A stretch of 64,000 nt of DNA from Chitinophaga costaii (GCF_900094705.1 NZ_FMAR01000017.1:56814-120813), one strand, 5' to 3'. Positions 1 to 9,484 are shown, numbered from the stretch's first letter. Notes: generated by a model not told the origin, from the sequence alone. A program made the numbers and translations.

Positions 1-1
1 C

Positions 2-625
2 GGCATACCTATTCCTGCCGCTACCACGGCCATTCACGGCATCTGCGACGACGATGTGAAGGATATGCCCACCTTTAAACAACTGGCCAATGAACTGCGT
101 CAATTCCTGGAAAACTGCGATATAGCCGGCTACAATTCTAACCGCTTCGACATTCCCGTATTGGTAGAGGAATTTCTGCGCTGCGACCTGGAACTGGACC
201 TCACAGACCGCAAGTTCGTAGACGTGCAAAAGATTTTCCACCTTATGGAAAAGCGCACACTCGGCGCCGCTTACAAATTTTACTGCGACAAAGAACTGGA
301 AAACGCCCATAGTGCCGAAGCAGATGCCCTGGCCACCTATTACATCCTGGAAGCCCAGCTGGACCGTTACGAAAATCTGCAAAAAGATGTGCACAGCCTG
401 GCAGAATTTACTAAAGAAGACGGATATATTGATTTTGCCCGCCGCATGGTGCTGCAAGGCGACGTAGAAATGTTTAATTTTGGTAAATATAAGGGCCGCC
501 CGGTGCGGGAAGTACTCAAAGCAGAACCCCAGTATTACGACTGGATGATGAAAGCAGATTTCCCATTGAACACCAAACAAAAACTAACAGAAATTTACCG
601 GAGTATGGTGTTAAAAAAAATTTAA
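2..625 (+). CDS. DnaQ-family 3'-5' exonuclease (5' end missing)
   Basis: Partial gene: the frame is open to the left edge, so the start and the first exonuclease motif (DxE) lie outside the window. The visible part carries the usual PIP..AT..IHGI segment, an ExoII motif (YNSNRFDIPVLVEEF) and an ExoIII motif (HSAEADALATYYI, H-x4-D type). This is the DEDDh fold of DNA polymerase III epsilon and RNase T. After the nuclease domain comes a C-terminal FGKYKGRPVREV segment ending in a W-motif, a small module common after Bacteroidota exonucleases. It probably trims or proofreads DNA or RNA 3' ends in the cytoplasm. Whether it is the replicative epsilon subunit or a stand-alone nuclease cannot be told from the fragment. 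Confidence 0.85.
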   Translation, partial: GIPIPAATTAIHGICDDDVKDMPTFKQLANELRQFLENCDIAGYNSNRFDIPVLVEEFLRCDLELDLTDRKFVDVQKIFHLMEKRTLGAAYKFYCDKELENAHSAEADALATYYILEAQLDRYENLQKDVHSLAEFTKEDGYIDFARRMVLQGDVEMFNFGKYKGRPVREVLKAEPQYYDWMMKADFPLNTKQKLTEIYRSMVLKKI

Positions 626-697
626 TGTTTGCGACGCCACACTTTGTAACATCTATATTTTAGCTATTTTCGCCATCTACAAAATTCATTTCGTTAT

Positions 698-1471
698 TTG
701 GAAAAGCTGGTAATTATACCGACCTACAATGAAAAGGATAATATCCAACGGATCATTGAGGCTGTCATGGGTTTGCAGGAGAATTTCCACGTACTCATTG
801 TAGACGACGGGTCGCCCGATGGCACCGGCGCTATCGTGCAATCTTTGCAGCACACTTATCCGGGACAGCTCTTCCTGGAAGAAAGAAGCGGCAAACAAGG
901 ATTGGGTACAGCTTACATTCACGGATTTAAATGGGCATTAGCCAAAGGTTATGAATATATCTTTGAGATGGATGCCGATTTTTCCCACAATCCAAACGAC
1001 CTTCCCCGGCTGTTTAAAGCCTGTGCGGAAGATGGGGCGGATGTTTCGGTAGGTTCCCGCTACGTAAAAGGTGGCAACACCCAGAACTGGCCCTGGGACC
1101 GGGCAGTGCTGTCTTACGGCGCATCTGTTTACGTAGGCCTGGTTACCTGGATACCCGTGCGGGACGCCACGGCAGGTTTTGTTTGTTATCACCGCCGGGT
1201 ACTGGAAGCCATTAACCTGGATGCCATTCAGTTCGTAGGCTACGCTTTTCAGATAGAAATGAAATTTACTGCCTGGAAGCTGGGCTTTACTATCAAGGAA
1301 GTACCCATTACTTTCGTAGATCGCAAGGAAGGGTATTCCAAAATGAGCAAAGGAATTGTGAAGGAGGGTATTTTGGGCGTACTGAAAATTCAGTTCCAAA
1401 GTTTGTTCAAAAAATATCACCGCCGGGTGGCGGCTCAACCGCTGCAACCAGGCAGACCTGTATCGAAGTAA
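698..1471 (+). CDS. Polyprenol monophosphomannose synthase-like GT2 glycosyltransferase
   Basis: 257 aa, TTG start at 698; no ATG lies nearby and homology begins at once (EKLVIIPTYNEKDNI). It is a GT-A fold GT2 enzyme of the dolichol-phosphate mannosyltransferase type. Visible are the nucleotide-binding VDDGSPDGT (about residues 35-43), the metal-binding DAD at about 92-94 and the acceptor region GSRYVKGGN. The C-terminus has no transmembrane anchor, as in soluble DPM1-like bacterial enzymes. It is expected to move a sugar from a nucleotide donor to polyprenyl phosphate on the inner face of the membrane, feeding glycan or lipid glycosylation. The exact sugar is not readable from sequence. A TATTTTCG box about 25 nt before the start could be its promoter. 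Confidence 0.85.
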   Translation: MEKLVIIPTYNEKDNIQRIIEAVMGLQENFHVLIVDDGSPDGTGAIVQSLQHTYPGQLFLEERSGKQGLGTAYIHGFKWALAKGYEYIFEMDADFSHNPNDLPRLFKACAEDGADVSVGSRYVKGGNTQNWPWDRAVLSYGASVYVGLVTWIPVRDATAGFVCYHRRVLEAINLDAIQFVGYAFQIEMKFTAWKLGFTIKEVPITFVDRKEGYSKMSKGIVKEGILGVLKIQFQSLFKKYHRRVAAQPLQPGRPVSK

Positions 1472-1500
1472 TCGTTTTTCATTATAATTTTGGAGAAACA

Positions 1501-1535
1501 TCCCCGCAGCGTTTTGCAGGCGGGGATTTTTTTTT
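1501..1535 (+). terminator. Intrinsic terminator after the glycosyltransferase
   Basis: Seven-bp GC-rich stem (TCCCCGC / GCGGGGA) followed by a run of nine T. It lies 30 bp after the stop at 1471. Confidence 0.85.
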
Positions 1536-1631
1536 ACCCGCAGGCGCTGGCTGGTCTTGCTCCCCAGGCAGCTAACCATTGCCAGTGCGGCCCCAGCGCA
1601 ATCTGCCCCATTGAAAATCCTTTCCACATCG

Positions 1632-1639
1632 TACCTTCG
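1632..1639 (+). promoter_or_regulatory. Bacteroidota -7 box for the EamA gene
   Basis: TACCTTCG matches the TAnnTTTG -7 consensus with one change and lies 10 nt before the chosen ATG. This argues against the upstream in-frame ATG at 1557, which overlaps nothing but the terminator spacer. Confidence 0.5.
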
Positions 1640-1649
1640 CCAGCGAAAT

Positions 1650-2543
1650 ATGAGAAAAGCTTTACTGCAACTTCACCTCTCCGTTTTTTTGGCCGGCTTT
1701 ACAGGCATTTTGGGCAAACTCATTGCTCTTAATGAAGGCTTGTTGGTAGGGTACCGATTAGCTATTACGGCGGTATCGTTGTGGTTATTATTTTATTTCC
1801 AGGGCGCACTGCGTAAACTTACCTGGCGGGAAATAGCCTCCATTGGCGGCACCGGTGTGATAGTGGCCCTGCACTGGCTATTCTTTTATGGCAGCATTAA
1901 GTACGCCAACGTATCGATTGCCGTAGTGTGCTTTTCGCTCACCAGCATGTTTACAGCCATTTTAGAACCCATCATTTTACGCAGGCGGCCAGACGTGGTA
2001 GAACTGTTACTGAGTGCACTTACCCTGGTTGGTATTCTGCTCATCTTTCATTTTGATGTACAATACCGCACCGGCATTATCCTGGGTATTATTTCCGCCG
2101 CCTTTTGTGCATTGTTCACCATTTTCAATAAAATCCAGCTCCGTACCTACGATTCCAAAACCATCATCCTGTACGAACTCACGGTAGGGGCAGCCGTGTT
2201 TACGCTGGCCATGCCCTTATACCTGCATGTATTTCCCGTGGCCTCTGTACTGCCGGCAAAAATAGATTGGGTATACCTGTTCATCCTTTCCTGGGCATGC
2301 ACTATTTGCATGTATTTGCTATCCATGAACGCCCTTACCAAAATTTCCGCCTTCACCGTAAACCTCACCTTTAACCTGGAGCCAGTGTACAGCATCATCA
2401 TGGCTTTTATACTCTTTCACGAAAATAAGGTACTCCATTATTCTTTTTATGTGGGCCTGGGCTGCATTATCCTCTCCGTGATATTGCAAATGCTGCGGGT
2501 ATCGGGAGAAAGCCGGCGGAGTAGATTAAAACCAGCCAATTAA
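1650..2543 (+). CDS. EamA/DMT-family transporter
   Basis: 297 aa integral membrane protein with about ten hydrophobic segments arranged as two EamA repeats, the drug/metabolite transporter layout. The start at 1650 (MRKALLQLHLSVFLAG) is chosen because the first EamA helix follows directly and a -7 box lies just upstream; the longer frame from 1557 adds 31 polar residues unlike the family. The protein ends in a basic tail (ESRRSRLKPAN). It is expected to export or exchange small metabolites across the inner membrane; no substrate can be inferred. It sits alone between a terminator and a TTG-start peptidase gene. Confidence 0.85.
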   Translation: MRKALLQLHLSVFLAGFTGILGKLIALNEGLLVGYRLAITAVSLWLLFYFQGALRKLTWREIASIGGTGVIVALHWLFFYGSIKYANVSIAVVCFSLTSMFTAILEPIILRRRPDVVELLLSALTLVGILLIFHFDVQYRTGIILGIISAAFCALFTIFNKIQLRTYDSKTIILYELTVGAAVFTLAMPLYLHVFPVASVLPAKIDWVYLFILSWACTICMYLLSMNALTKISAFTVNLTFNLEPVYSIIMAFILFHENKVLHYSFYVGLGCIILSVILQMLRVSGESRRSRLKPAN

Positions 2544-2620
2544 CCGCTCATCCCCTTTTTATCTTGTGAAAAAGCAAAACCTGCGTATTTTGGCATCGTA
2601 CCGATAATAGAATTAAATCC

Positions 2621-5470
2621 TTGAAACAATTACTGCTTGCGATAGTCATAGGGCTACCGTTTTTCTCCAATGCCCAGCCGCCTTCCAAAAAGCCGCTGGA
2701 CCACTCCGTGTACGACGCCTGGCAAAGCATTGGCGCCAAAGCCATTTCCAACAACGGGCAGTGGGTGGTGTATACCATCAACCCACAGGAGGGCGACGCC
2801 ACCCTGGTGATATATGACCGCAAAACCGGCCAGCAGCGCTACATTCCACGGGCCTCCAATGCCCTGATCACATGGGATGCGCGTTATGTAGCCTTTACGA
2901 TTAAACCAGCTTTCAAAGACACCCGCCAGGCCCGTATTAAAAAAACCAAGGCCGCCGATATGCCCAAAGACAGCCTGGGCATCATTACCCTGGGTGATAC
3001 CGGTATGGTGTGTATACCCAACGTAAAATCGTTCAAGGCCCCCTCCAAAGGCAGTGGCTTCTTGGCCATCCTCACCGACTATAAGGCCAAAACCGATACC
3101 AGCAAAAAACTGGATAGCCTGTTGCGCAACAAACATAAAAAGATTATGCAGGACATGGTCCTGGATGCCTACGATGATAAGGCAGCGGAAGCTGGCAGCG
3201 AAAATGGCACGCTGTTAATCCGCAACCTGCGCACCAGCCAACAAGACACCCTGATGAATGTGCAGGATTATGCTTTCAGCAAACCTGGCAACGCCCTGCT
3301 GATCGTTAAAAAAGGGGAGAAAAAAGATTCGCTCTATAGCCAGGTGCTGCTGTGGAATACTGCCGCCCGCCATGCCGATACCCTGAGCCGTAACATCACC
3401 GCAGCCAAACAATTGGCCTTCGATGAAAAAGGGGAACAGATAGCCTACCTGGCCGATCGCGACAGCCTAAAAGCCCTACAGCATTTTTTCAGCCTATACT
3501 ATTTTAAGAAGGGCGAAGATAGCGCCTCCGTGATCGTTAATAAGAATACCGCAGATATGCCGGCCCACTGGAACGTGAGTGAAAACGGCAACGTAACTTT
3601 CAGCAAGAACGGACAGCGTATTTACTTTGGCACTGCTCCTATTGTACCGCCGAAAGACACCACCATTGTGGATTTCGAGGTAGCCAAGGTAGACATCTGG
3701 AACTACCGGGACGACTACCTGCAACCTACACAATTAAAAAATTTATCACAGGAATTGAAGCGTAATTACGCTGCCGTGTACCATCTTTCTAATCAAAGCT
3801 TTGCCCAACTCGGCGACAAAACCTTAGAAACCATCCTGCTCACCGATGAAGGCAATGGTGAGTATGCCCTGGGTTATACGGATGCGGGCCAACGTATTGC
3901 TGCACAGTGGACCGGCCGCACGTTGAAAACGGCTTATCTCGAAAACATACACAATGGCCAGCGCAAACTAATCCGCAAAGACCTGGATGGCCAGTTCTCC
4001 TATTCACCTGGCGGCCATTACGTGATTTGGTATAGCCTACAAGAAAAAAACTGGTTCAGCTATAACACTGCCACAGGAGAAATCATCAACATGACGGTTA
4101 ACATTCCAACAAAAGTATACGACGAAACAGACGATCATCCCGATGCACCCAATGATTACGGTTTTGCAGGATGGAGCGAAGAAGACCGTTACTGGTACGT
4201 GTACGACCGTTACGATATCTGGAAAGTAGACCCTTCCGGCAAGCAAGCCCCCACCATGCTAACCGATGGTGCAGGCCGTGCGCAGCAACGGCGCTACCGC
4301 AACCTGCGGCTGGATGAGGAAGAACGTTTTTTTGAGCCCAAACAAACCCTTATCCTGGAAACCTTCGACGAAACCACGAAGGAAAATGGCTACGCCACCG
4401 TAAGCCTGCATGCCCCGAAAGCCCCGGAAACACTAGTGCTTTCGCCCAACACGTATGCCGGACTGGCCAAAGCAAAAGATGCAGCTGTATACGTATACCT
4501 GAAAGCCAGTTACGTGGCCTCGCCAGATATTTATGTAGGTAAAGAGATCGCCACTGCCACGAAGATCAGCGCTATTAATCCACAGCAGGCCCAATACAAC
4601 TGGGGTACCGCAGAATTATACAAGTGGACTACCTTTAGTGGAAAACCAGCCGAAGGCATCCTTTACAAACCGGAAAATTTTGATAGTACCAAACATTACC
4701 CGGTTATAATTTACTTCTACGAAAAGCTAAGCGACAATCTTTATGCTTACCAGCCACCAGCTCCCACCCCCAGCCGGCTAAATATATCGTTTTTCGTAAG
4801 CCGGGGATACCTGGTCTTTGCGCCAGACATTACCTACCAAACCGGCCATCCAGGCCAGAGTGCATACGATTACGTGGTAAGCGGCGCGCGCTCGCTGGCG
4901 CAGCACAGTTGGACAGACAGTACCAACATGGCCATCCAGGGCCAGAGTTGGGGCGGCTACCAGGTAGCTTACTTGGTAACGGCCACTTCCCTATTTAAAT
5001 GCGCATGGGCCGGTGCGCCGGTGGCCAACATGACCAGTGCATACGGGGGCATACGCTGGGAAAGTGGCGTAAACCGCCAGTTTCAATATGAACATGGGCA
5101 AACCCGCATAGGTGCTTCTTTATGGGAAAACCCGGCATTGTACCTAGAAAACTCTCCCCTGTTTCACTTGCCGTCCGTTACCACGCCCCTCATGATCATG
5201 TCTAACGATGCGGATGGTGCTGTACCCTGGTATCAGGGCATAGAACTCTTTACCGGCCTGCGCAGGCTGGGCAAGCCTGTGTGGCTGCTAAACTACAATG
5301 GAGAAGCCCACAACCTGGTGCAACGGCAGAACCGCAAAGATATCCAGCGAAGGGAGCAGCAGTTTTTCGATCATTTCTTGAAAGGCGCACCAGCTCCGCA
5401 ATGGTTGGAGAAAGGCGTACCGGCTACAGAGAAAGGCAGCAACTGGGGATTTGATGAAAAGGAACAATAA
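2621..5470 (+). CDS. Secreted S9-family serine peptidase (949 aa)
   Basis: Begins with TTG at 2621, giving a clean Sec signal peptide (KQLLLAIVIGLPFFSNAQ), so the product is exported to the periplasm or cell surface. The long N-terminal part (about 30-650) is propeller-like with repeated Y/W-rich blades. The C-terminal alpha/beta hydrolase domain carries the triad: Ser776 in GQSWGGYQ, an Asp in SNDADGAVPW (about 863-865) and His897 in GEAHNLV. This is the prolyl oligopeptidase/dipeptidyl-peptidase arrangement, which releases short peptides, often from proline-containing substrates. It is longer than classical DPP4-type enzymes. Bacteroidota use such peptidases in peptide scavenging. The gene is monocistronic, closed by a strong terminator. 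Confidence 0.9.
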   Translation: MKQLLLAIVIGLPFFSNAQPPSKKPLDHSVYDAWQSIGAKAISNNGQWVVYTINPQEGDATLVIYDRKTGQQRYIPRASNALITWDARYVAFTIKPAFKDTRQARIKKTKAADMPKDSLGIITLGDTGMVCIPNVKSFKAPSKGSGFLAILTDYKAKTDTSKKLDSLLRNKHKKIMQDMVLDAYDDKAAEAGSENGTLLIRNLRTSQQDTLMNVQDYAFSKPGNALLIVKKGEKKDSLYSQVLLWNTAARHADTLSRNITAAKQLAFDEKGEQIAYLADRDSLKALQHFFSLYYFKKGEDSASVIVNKNTADMPAHWNVSENGNVTFSKNGQRIYFGTAPIVPPKDTTIVDFEVAKVDIWNYRDDYLQPTQLKNLSQELKRNYAAVYHLSNQSFAQLGDKTLETILLTDEGNGEYALGYTDAGQRIAAQWTGRTLKTAYLENIHNGQRKLIRKDLDGQFSYSPGGHYVIWYSLQEKNWFSYNTATGEIINMTVNIPTKVYDETDDHPDAPNDYGFAGWSEEDRYWYVYDRYDIWKVDPSGKQAPTMLTDGAGRAQQRRYRNLRLDEEERFFEPKQTLILETFDETTKENGYATVSLHAPKAPETLVLSPNTYAGLAKAKDAAVYVYLKASYVASPDIYVGKEIATATKISAINPQQAQYNWGTAELYKWTTFSGKPAEGILYKPENFDSTKHYPVIIYFYEKLSDNLYAYQPPAPTPSRLNISFFVSRGYLVFAPDITYQTGHPGQSAYDYVVSGARSLAQHSWTDSTNMAIQGQSWGGYQVAYLVTATSLFKCAWAGAPVANMTSAYGGIRWESGVNRQFQYEHGQTRIGASLWENPALYLENSPLFHLPSVTTPLMIMSNDADGAVPWYQGIELFTGLRRLGKPVWLLNYNGEAHNLVQRQNRKDIQRREQQFFDHFLKGAPAPQWLEKGVPATEKGSNWGFDEKEQ

Positions 5471-5500
5471 CATAATTCCACCCACCAACTTAATCAATAA

Positions 5501-5537
5501 AGCAGGCCAACAAGAAACATACTGGCCTGCTTTTTTA
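5501..5537 (+). terminator. Intrinsic terminator after the S9 peptidase
   Basis: Nine-bp stem AGCAGGCCA / TGGCCTGCT followed by TTTTTATTG, 31 bp after the stop. Confidence 0.85.
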
Positions 5538-5880
5538 TTGTAACAGGTATATTTTCAAATCCAAAAAAAATCATTACGATTTACATTTCATTAACACATT
5601 TTAATTTTTAAATATATGTTTTATTTAACAAACTACTACTTTTCTTAATGATTCGCTATTACGCCCCTCCTAACCCTCTATTTGCCAGCCCAATAGCCTT
5701 TTTATAAAATCTTAAAAAAACCAAGAACTGCCACCATACAGCATTCCCCAATTTGTTGACTTACACAACATCCTCCTTATCAATTGCTTAATTACAGATA
5801 AAAAATTTACATCACATCTCAACATTTCACTATATTTACATAGAACAAACGGTATAATTCACATCCTTAAACCAATCCCT
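5538..5880. other. AT-rich intergenic region upstream of the AraC gene
   Basis: About 340 bp without a convincing ORF. It is strongly AT-rich, and holds a short inverted repeat TGTTG/CAACA near 5755-5771 and a -7-like TATATTTA at 5831-5838, 43 bp before the regulator start. Nothing else recognisable. Confidence 0.5.
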
Positions 5881-6732
5881 ATGAATTTTCATATTTACCG
5901 TCCCATTGCCAGTTTAAATCCCTTTGTAAAGCATTATTATTACTGGCAGGAGAATGTTTCAGGCCCTGTGCAGGTTCCTCATCACCTGTTTGCCCTGGGG
6001 GATCAATACCTCCTCTTTATCCAGGAAGGCAGTCTTTCCTGCACACCCGCCGGCCACGCTACTTTTCAGTTACCGCCGGCCACGATTTTAGGCCATTTTT
6101 CCGGCGCCCATCAACTGCATGCGAATGGACCGGTAAAGATGGTAGCAGTGCAGCTCAATGCTTACGGCAGCCGCAAGCTGCTTGGATTGAACATGGGCAC
6201 CCTCACTAATTATTACCGCGATCTTACCAAACTTGATAATCCGCTGTGGAGCGAACTGCAGACCCAGTTGGAAAACCTGCCCATGCCCAAGCAACTTTGC
6301 GCATGCATGAACGCAGCCCTCACCACCGCCATGGAGCAGCAGCACGCCCTGAAGGAAGTAGACCAGATGGCCGATTATATAATGAAACAAAACGGCAACG
6401 TAACAATGTGCAAATTGGCCGAATTGTTTCAGCAAAGCCGTCACACCCTGGAACGCAAATTCATGGAAGTAATTGGCCTGCCCCCCATGCTGTTTGCCCG
6501 CATGCTACGCTTTAAACAAACCATCAAAGCGCTGCAACAAATGGATCATTTGCAATGGCAAACTGCCCTGGAACAAAATGGCTATCCCGATGCCGCCGCC
6601 TTTGTACGCGACTTCCTTTCCTTTAACGGGCAACCGGTGAATTACTTTACCTACGAAACCGAAAGTACCGCCCCGGTGAAGAATATCGTAAACATGCTCC
6701 TGGAACAGCAGCAGGAAGTGGCAGTAGCCTAA
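5881..6732 (+). CDS. AraC-family transcriptional regulator
   Basis: 283 aa. The N-terminal half (1-150) is a cupin-like sensor region with the Y-RPI...L-PFVKHYYYW opening seen in Bacteroidota AraC proteins (DUF6597 type). The C-terminal half holds two helix-turn-helix units, the first around LAELFQQSRHTLERKF (about 180-195) and the second, more diverged, ending at the family's F-SFNG-P-NYFTYE tail. It should bind DNA as an activator or repressor in response to an unknown ligand. The AT-rich upstream region of over 300 bp leaves room for autoregulation. No target can be named; the next genes are separated from it by a terminator. Confidence 0.85.
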   Translation: MNFHIYRPIASLNPFVKHYYYWQENVSGPVQVPHHLFALGDQYLLFIQEGSLSCTPAGHATFQLPPATILGHFSGAHQLHANGPVKMVAVQLNAYGSRKLLGLNMGTLTNYYRDLTKLDNPLWSELQTQLENLPMPKQLCACMNAALTTAMEQQHALKEVDQMADYIMKQNGNVTMCKLAELFQQSRHTLERKFMEVIGLPPMLFARMLRFKQTIKALQQMDHLQWQTALEQNGYPDAAAFVRDFLSFNGQPVNYFTYETESTAPVKNIVNMLLEQQQEVAVA

Positions 6733-6762
6733 TAACGTATATTTTCTTTTGCCCAATATAAA

Positions 6763-6794
6763 AGTCCGGATAGCTTGCGTCCGGACTTTTTTTT
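6763..6794 (+). terminator. Intrinsic terminator after the AraC gene
   Basis: Eight-bp stem AGTCCGGA / TCCGGACT with a loop of nine and a run of eight T. Its T-tract runs into the -7 box of the next gene. Confidence 0.85.
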
Positions 6795-6801
6795 ACCTTT
6801 C
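6794..6801 (+). promoter_or_regulatory. -7 box TACCTTTC immediately before the GNAT start
   Basis: TACCTTTC (7 of 8 to TAnnTTTG) overlaps the last base of the preceding terminator T-tract and ends four bases before ATG 6806, predicting a leaderless or nearly leaderless mRNA. Confidence 0.45.
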
Positions 6802-6805
6802 AACT

Positions 6806-7261
6806 ATGGAAACACGGCAAGCGGATTTTACGATTTCTACAGACAAGCAGCGGCTCGATGTGCCCGCCATCCATGCATTCCTTTCACAAACCTATTGGGC
6901 CAGGCATTTGCCCCTGTACATCCTGGAAAAAGCCATTGAAAACTCCCTTTGCTATGGCGTATATCACCAGGAAGCACAAATAGGTTTTGCACGCGTAATT
7001 ACAGATCAGTCTACCTTTGCCTACCTTGCCGATGTTTATATACTCGAACAATACCGGGGGCGGGGGCTAGCCCGCTGGCTGGTAAAAACTATCCTGGAAC
7101 ATCCCTCGTTACAGACCCTGCGGGGCTTTTGGCTGTCTACCCGCGACGCGCATTCACTTTACGCTCCCTTTGGATTTGAAGTACATCCCCAGCCTGGCCG
7201 CGTAATGAAAAAAACACTAGTCACCGATTACCGGACTTTTCCCCCAAATCCTGATGCATGA
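6806..7261 (+). CDS. GNAT-family N-acetyltransferase
   Basis: 151 aa. Start 6806 is chosen over the longer frame from 6749 because the extra codons would encode the upstream terminator hairpin. The acetyl-CoA binding motif A is clear (DVYILEQYRGRGLARWLV, with the Q-x-x-G-x-G loop), and the C-terminal LYAPFGFE motif is the usual F-x-LYxxFGF ending. Such short GNATs acetylate small molecules or protein amino groups; the substrate is unknown. The stop overlaps the next start by four bases (ATGA), so it is translationally coupled to the cupin protein. Confidence 0.85.
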   Translation: METRQADFTISTDKQRLDVPAIHAFLSQTYWARHLPLYILEKAIENSLCYGVYHQEAQIGFARVITDQSTFAYLADVYILEQYRGRGLARWLVKTILEHPSLQTLRGFWLSTRDAHSLYAPFGFEVHPQPGRVMKKTLVTDYRTFPPNPDA

Positions 7262-7770
7262 CACCTGCACATACCGCCGCATATTGGCTGCAACACCTGA
7301 AACTATCGCCCCACGTAGAAGGCGGCGCATTCCGCGAAACTTACCGCAGCGCCTTACAGCTGCCACAGTCCGCCCTGCCAAACGCCTTCCAGGGCCAGCG
7401 CGCGGCTGCTACCGGCATCTACTTTTTATTGGAAGCGGGGCAGTACTCAGCCTTTCACCGCATTGCTGCAGATGAAATGTGGCATTTTTATGATGGCTAT
7501 CCCTTAAGCATATACGAAATAACCCCAGCGGGCACTTTGCTGCATCACCGTTTGGGCCGCGACCTGGAGGCCGGAGAACATTTGCAGCTCGTTATTCCTG
7601 CCGGCAACTGGTTTGCCTCGCGTACAGCAACTTCCGGCGGCTTTGCCCTGGTAGGTTGTACAGTGGCGCCGGGTTTTGACTTTGCCGACTTTGAACTGGC
7701 CAGCAGGGCCACCCTGCAAGCAGCCTATCCTCAACACGCTACCCTGATCGCTGAACTTACTTACGCCTGA
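7258..7770 (+). CDS. DUF985-type cupin protein
   Basis: 170 aa single-domain cupin. The family opening (AAYWLQHLKLSPHVEGGAFRE is shared; the key GGAFRETYRS is at about 22-31) and the metal-site-like DEMWHFYDGYPL strand are present. DUF985 proteins resemble sugar-binding or epimerase-like cupins, but the reaction is not established. It overlaps the GNAT gene by four bases and is followed after 13 bp by the DUF4230 gene, so the three probably form one transcript starting at the 6794 promoter. Confidence 0.8.
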   Translation: MTPAHTAAYWLQHLKLSPHVEGGAFRETYRSALQLPQSALPNAFQGQRAAATGIYFLLEAGQYSAFHRIAADEMWHFYDGYPLSIYEITPAGTLLHHRLGRDLEAGEHLQLVIPAGNWFASRTATSGGFALVGCTVAPGFDFADFELASRATLQAAYPQHATLIAELTYA

Positions 7771-7783
7771 TAAACGGATAATT

Positions 7784-8401
7784 ATGAAATGGTTTTTTTA
7801 TACCCTTTGCCTGCTAGTGCTGATCGTTGCGGTGTTCTGGATGGGTAAACAATTTGGCAGCAAACATGTTACGGAAGAAATAGTATCCAATAGCCAGATC
7901 GTGCGCGAGATCGCAGCACTGGCCAGCCTGGAAGTGCAGGGCAATGCCACCATCAAAACCAGCAACATTGCCGACCACAACGACTGGAGCGATAATTTGA
8001 AAAAGGCCTTTTTAGAAAATACCGTTTTCATTACCATACCCTACCTGGCCAAATACGGGGTGAATATAGACAGCGCTCACTTCCGGATTACCCTGCAACA
8101 AAAAACCATTGTCGTGTCGCTGCCTGCCCCCTCCCTGCTTAGTTACGAGCTAAAGGTAGACAAAATGGAAACCGCCAACAGAAAAGGTTTCCTGCTGTTT
8201 CAGGATGACGAAACTTATACCGCTGTGCAAAAGAAATTATACATAACCTCCCGCGAGCAACTGGCGAACAACAGCGTGTATCTCCAACAATCGAAAGACA
8301 AAATCCGCAAGATCCTTACCCGGTATTATCAACCTTTTTTAAAAGATCATACCCTGGACATACAATTTGAAGACGACGTGGGGAAAACAGGCTTGCCATA
8401 A
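7784..8401 (+). CDS. DUF4230 membrane-anchored protein
   Basis: 205 aa with a single N-terminal membrane segment (WFFYTLCLLVLIVAVFWMG) and a periplasmic body with the V-x-EI-A-LASLEV start of DUF4230. This family is widespread in Bacteroidota and Firmicutes and has no assigned activity. The body is mostly beta/alpha with a lysine-rich stretch near the end. Last gene of the GNAT-cupin run; no clear terminator follows. Confidence 0.75.
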   Translation: MKWFFYTLCLLVLIVAVFWMGKQFGSKHVTEEIVSNSQIVREIAALASLEVQGNATIKTSNIADHNDWSDNLKKAFLENTVFITIPYLAKYGVNIDSAHFRITLQQKTIVVSLPAPSLLSYELKVDKMETANRKGFLLFQDDETYTAVQKKLYITSREQLANNSVYLQQSKDKIRKILTRYYQPFLKDHTLDIQFEDDVGKTGLP

Positions 8402-8734
8402 GGACAGCACTCTTCCTTCAAAAAGGATAAAACGGACGCACCATAAACTAGGTGATTATTGTATTTTTCGATTAACTTTTTTAACCCGCTAAACTTACAT
8501 TACCGATGGAAAAATTGCTTCCGCTGGCGCGGGTATCTGCCTGACCGTGTAGGTTTGTTTTGCATTTTCGGCTTACTTATTTTTCCCGTTTTTCATCAAC
8601 CAATAAACATTTACGGTATACCTTCCGGGTGTTGACACGAATTTTTTACCTGCAATTGCTGGACAATATTGGTTATTTCAATTAAAGCAATATGCAGCTA
8701 TAAAAAAAAGCGAACGGCTTGTCACTCGTTTTTT
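8402..8734. other. Convergent intergenic region without recognised gene
   Basis: About 330 bp between the DUF4230 gene and a minus-strand gene. A and T tracts flank a GC-richer core at 8701-8738, which may end transcription from either side, but the possible stem is weak. No ORF or RNA gene recognised. Confidence 0.4.
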
Positions 8735-9484
8735 TTATGCAACATTTTGGGAAAGGTATTTTACCAGCGTTCGTTTGGCCACAGGCAGCAATGTTTCATT
8801 TACCGGGAACACGAGGTCCGTTTCAATACGGTATACTGCAGGATTGGGCAGTTGCCGGAACTGTCGGATAAGCATTAATTTAATTTGCTCGCTGGTGTTG
8901 CTCACATTTTTGGCGTAGGCATCCAAAAAGTGGGTGTGGATGCCACGGTATTTTTCATCATGCCGTTCAAAAATGCTTAGCCGGTAAGTGTACACCAGTG
9001 TTTCGCGGTAGCGTCCATCGCAAAGCAGCAAATAACCTTCGCGGGTATCCAGGGGCAGCAGGCCTACCGGAGAAATACTGAGTTGCTCTTCCACGAAATC
9101 ATAAATCTGTGTGCCATCCCGGATGGTATCGTCCAGCGAATGCAATGCAAAGCGCAGAATGTTTTCCAATTCTTCCATCAGCTCATCATCTTCGCTGATC
9201 TGTTCATACAATAATTGCAGCTTTTCCAGGTTAACAGCCGTGAGTTGTTTAGGAAACTGCTGCTGGAGCAAGGTTTTGTTTTCTTTAAATGCCCGCAGGT
9301 TGTTGAAGTGAAAGATAACGTCTGCAAGCTGTGGGTAAAGCATGTTCTGGTGAAAAAATCGGTTTATTTCCTGGAGGTAGGCCAACAGCGTATATTTTTT
9401 CTGTTCAAAATCGATGTATCCTTCCGCAAACCAGGTTTCGCTTAATGATCCCATAGGTAAATAATTTAATGCGTATACAAGCAT
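8735..9484 (-). CDS. Conserved hypothetical protein of unknown function
   Basis: 249 aa, soluble, leucine/glutamine/glutamate-rich and mostly helical; no signal peptide or membrane segment. A possible alternative start is Met11 (9454). The middle contains an acidic helix (EQISEDDELMEELENIL) and the C-terminal half reads like an alpha/beta domain with GYLLLCDGRYRETLVYTYRL. I do not recognise the family with certainty; it resembles uncharacterised proteins of Chitinophagaceae. It stands alone, with its 3' end facing the DUF4230 gene and its 5' end divergent from the RRM gene. Confidence 0.7.
   Translation of the reverse strand: MLVYALNYLPMGSLSETWFAEGYIDFEQKKYTLLAYLQEINRFFHQNMLYPQLADVIFHFNNLRAFKENKTLLQQQFPKQLTAVNLEKLQLLYEQISEDDELMEELENILRFALHSLDDTIRDGTQIYDFVEEQLSISPVGLLPLDTREGYLLLCDGRYRETLVYTYRLSIFERHDEKYRGIHTHFLDAYAKNVSNTSEQIKLMLIRQFRQLPNPAVYRIETDLVFPVNETLLPVAKRTLVKYLSQNVA

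Noticed and set aside
1557..1649. N-terminal extension of the EamA transporter
   Set aside because: The extra 31 residues are polar and unlike the family, and a -7 box sits at 1632-1639 inside it.
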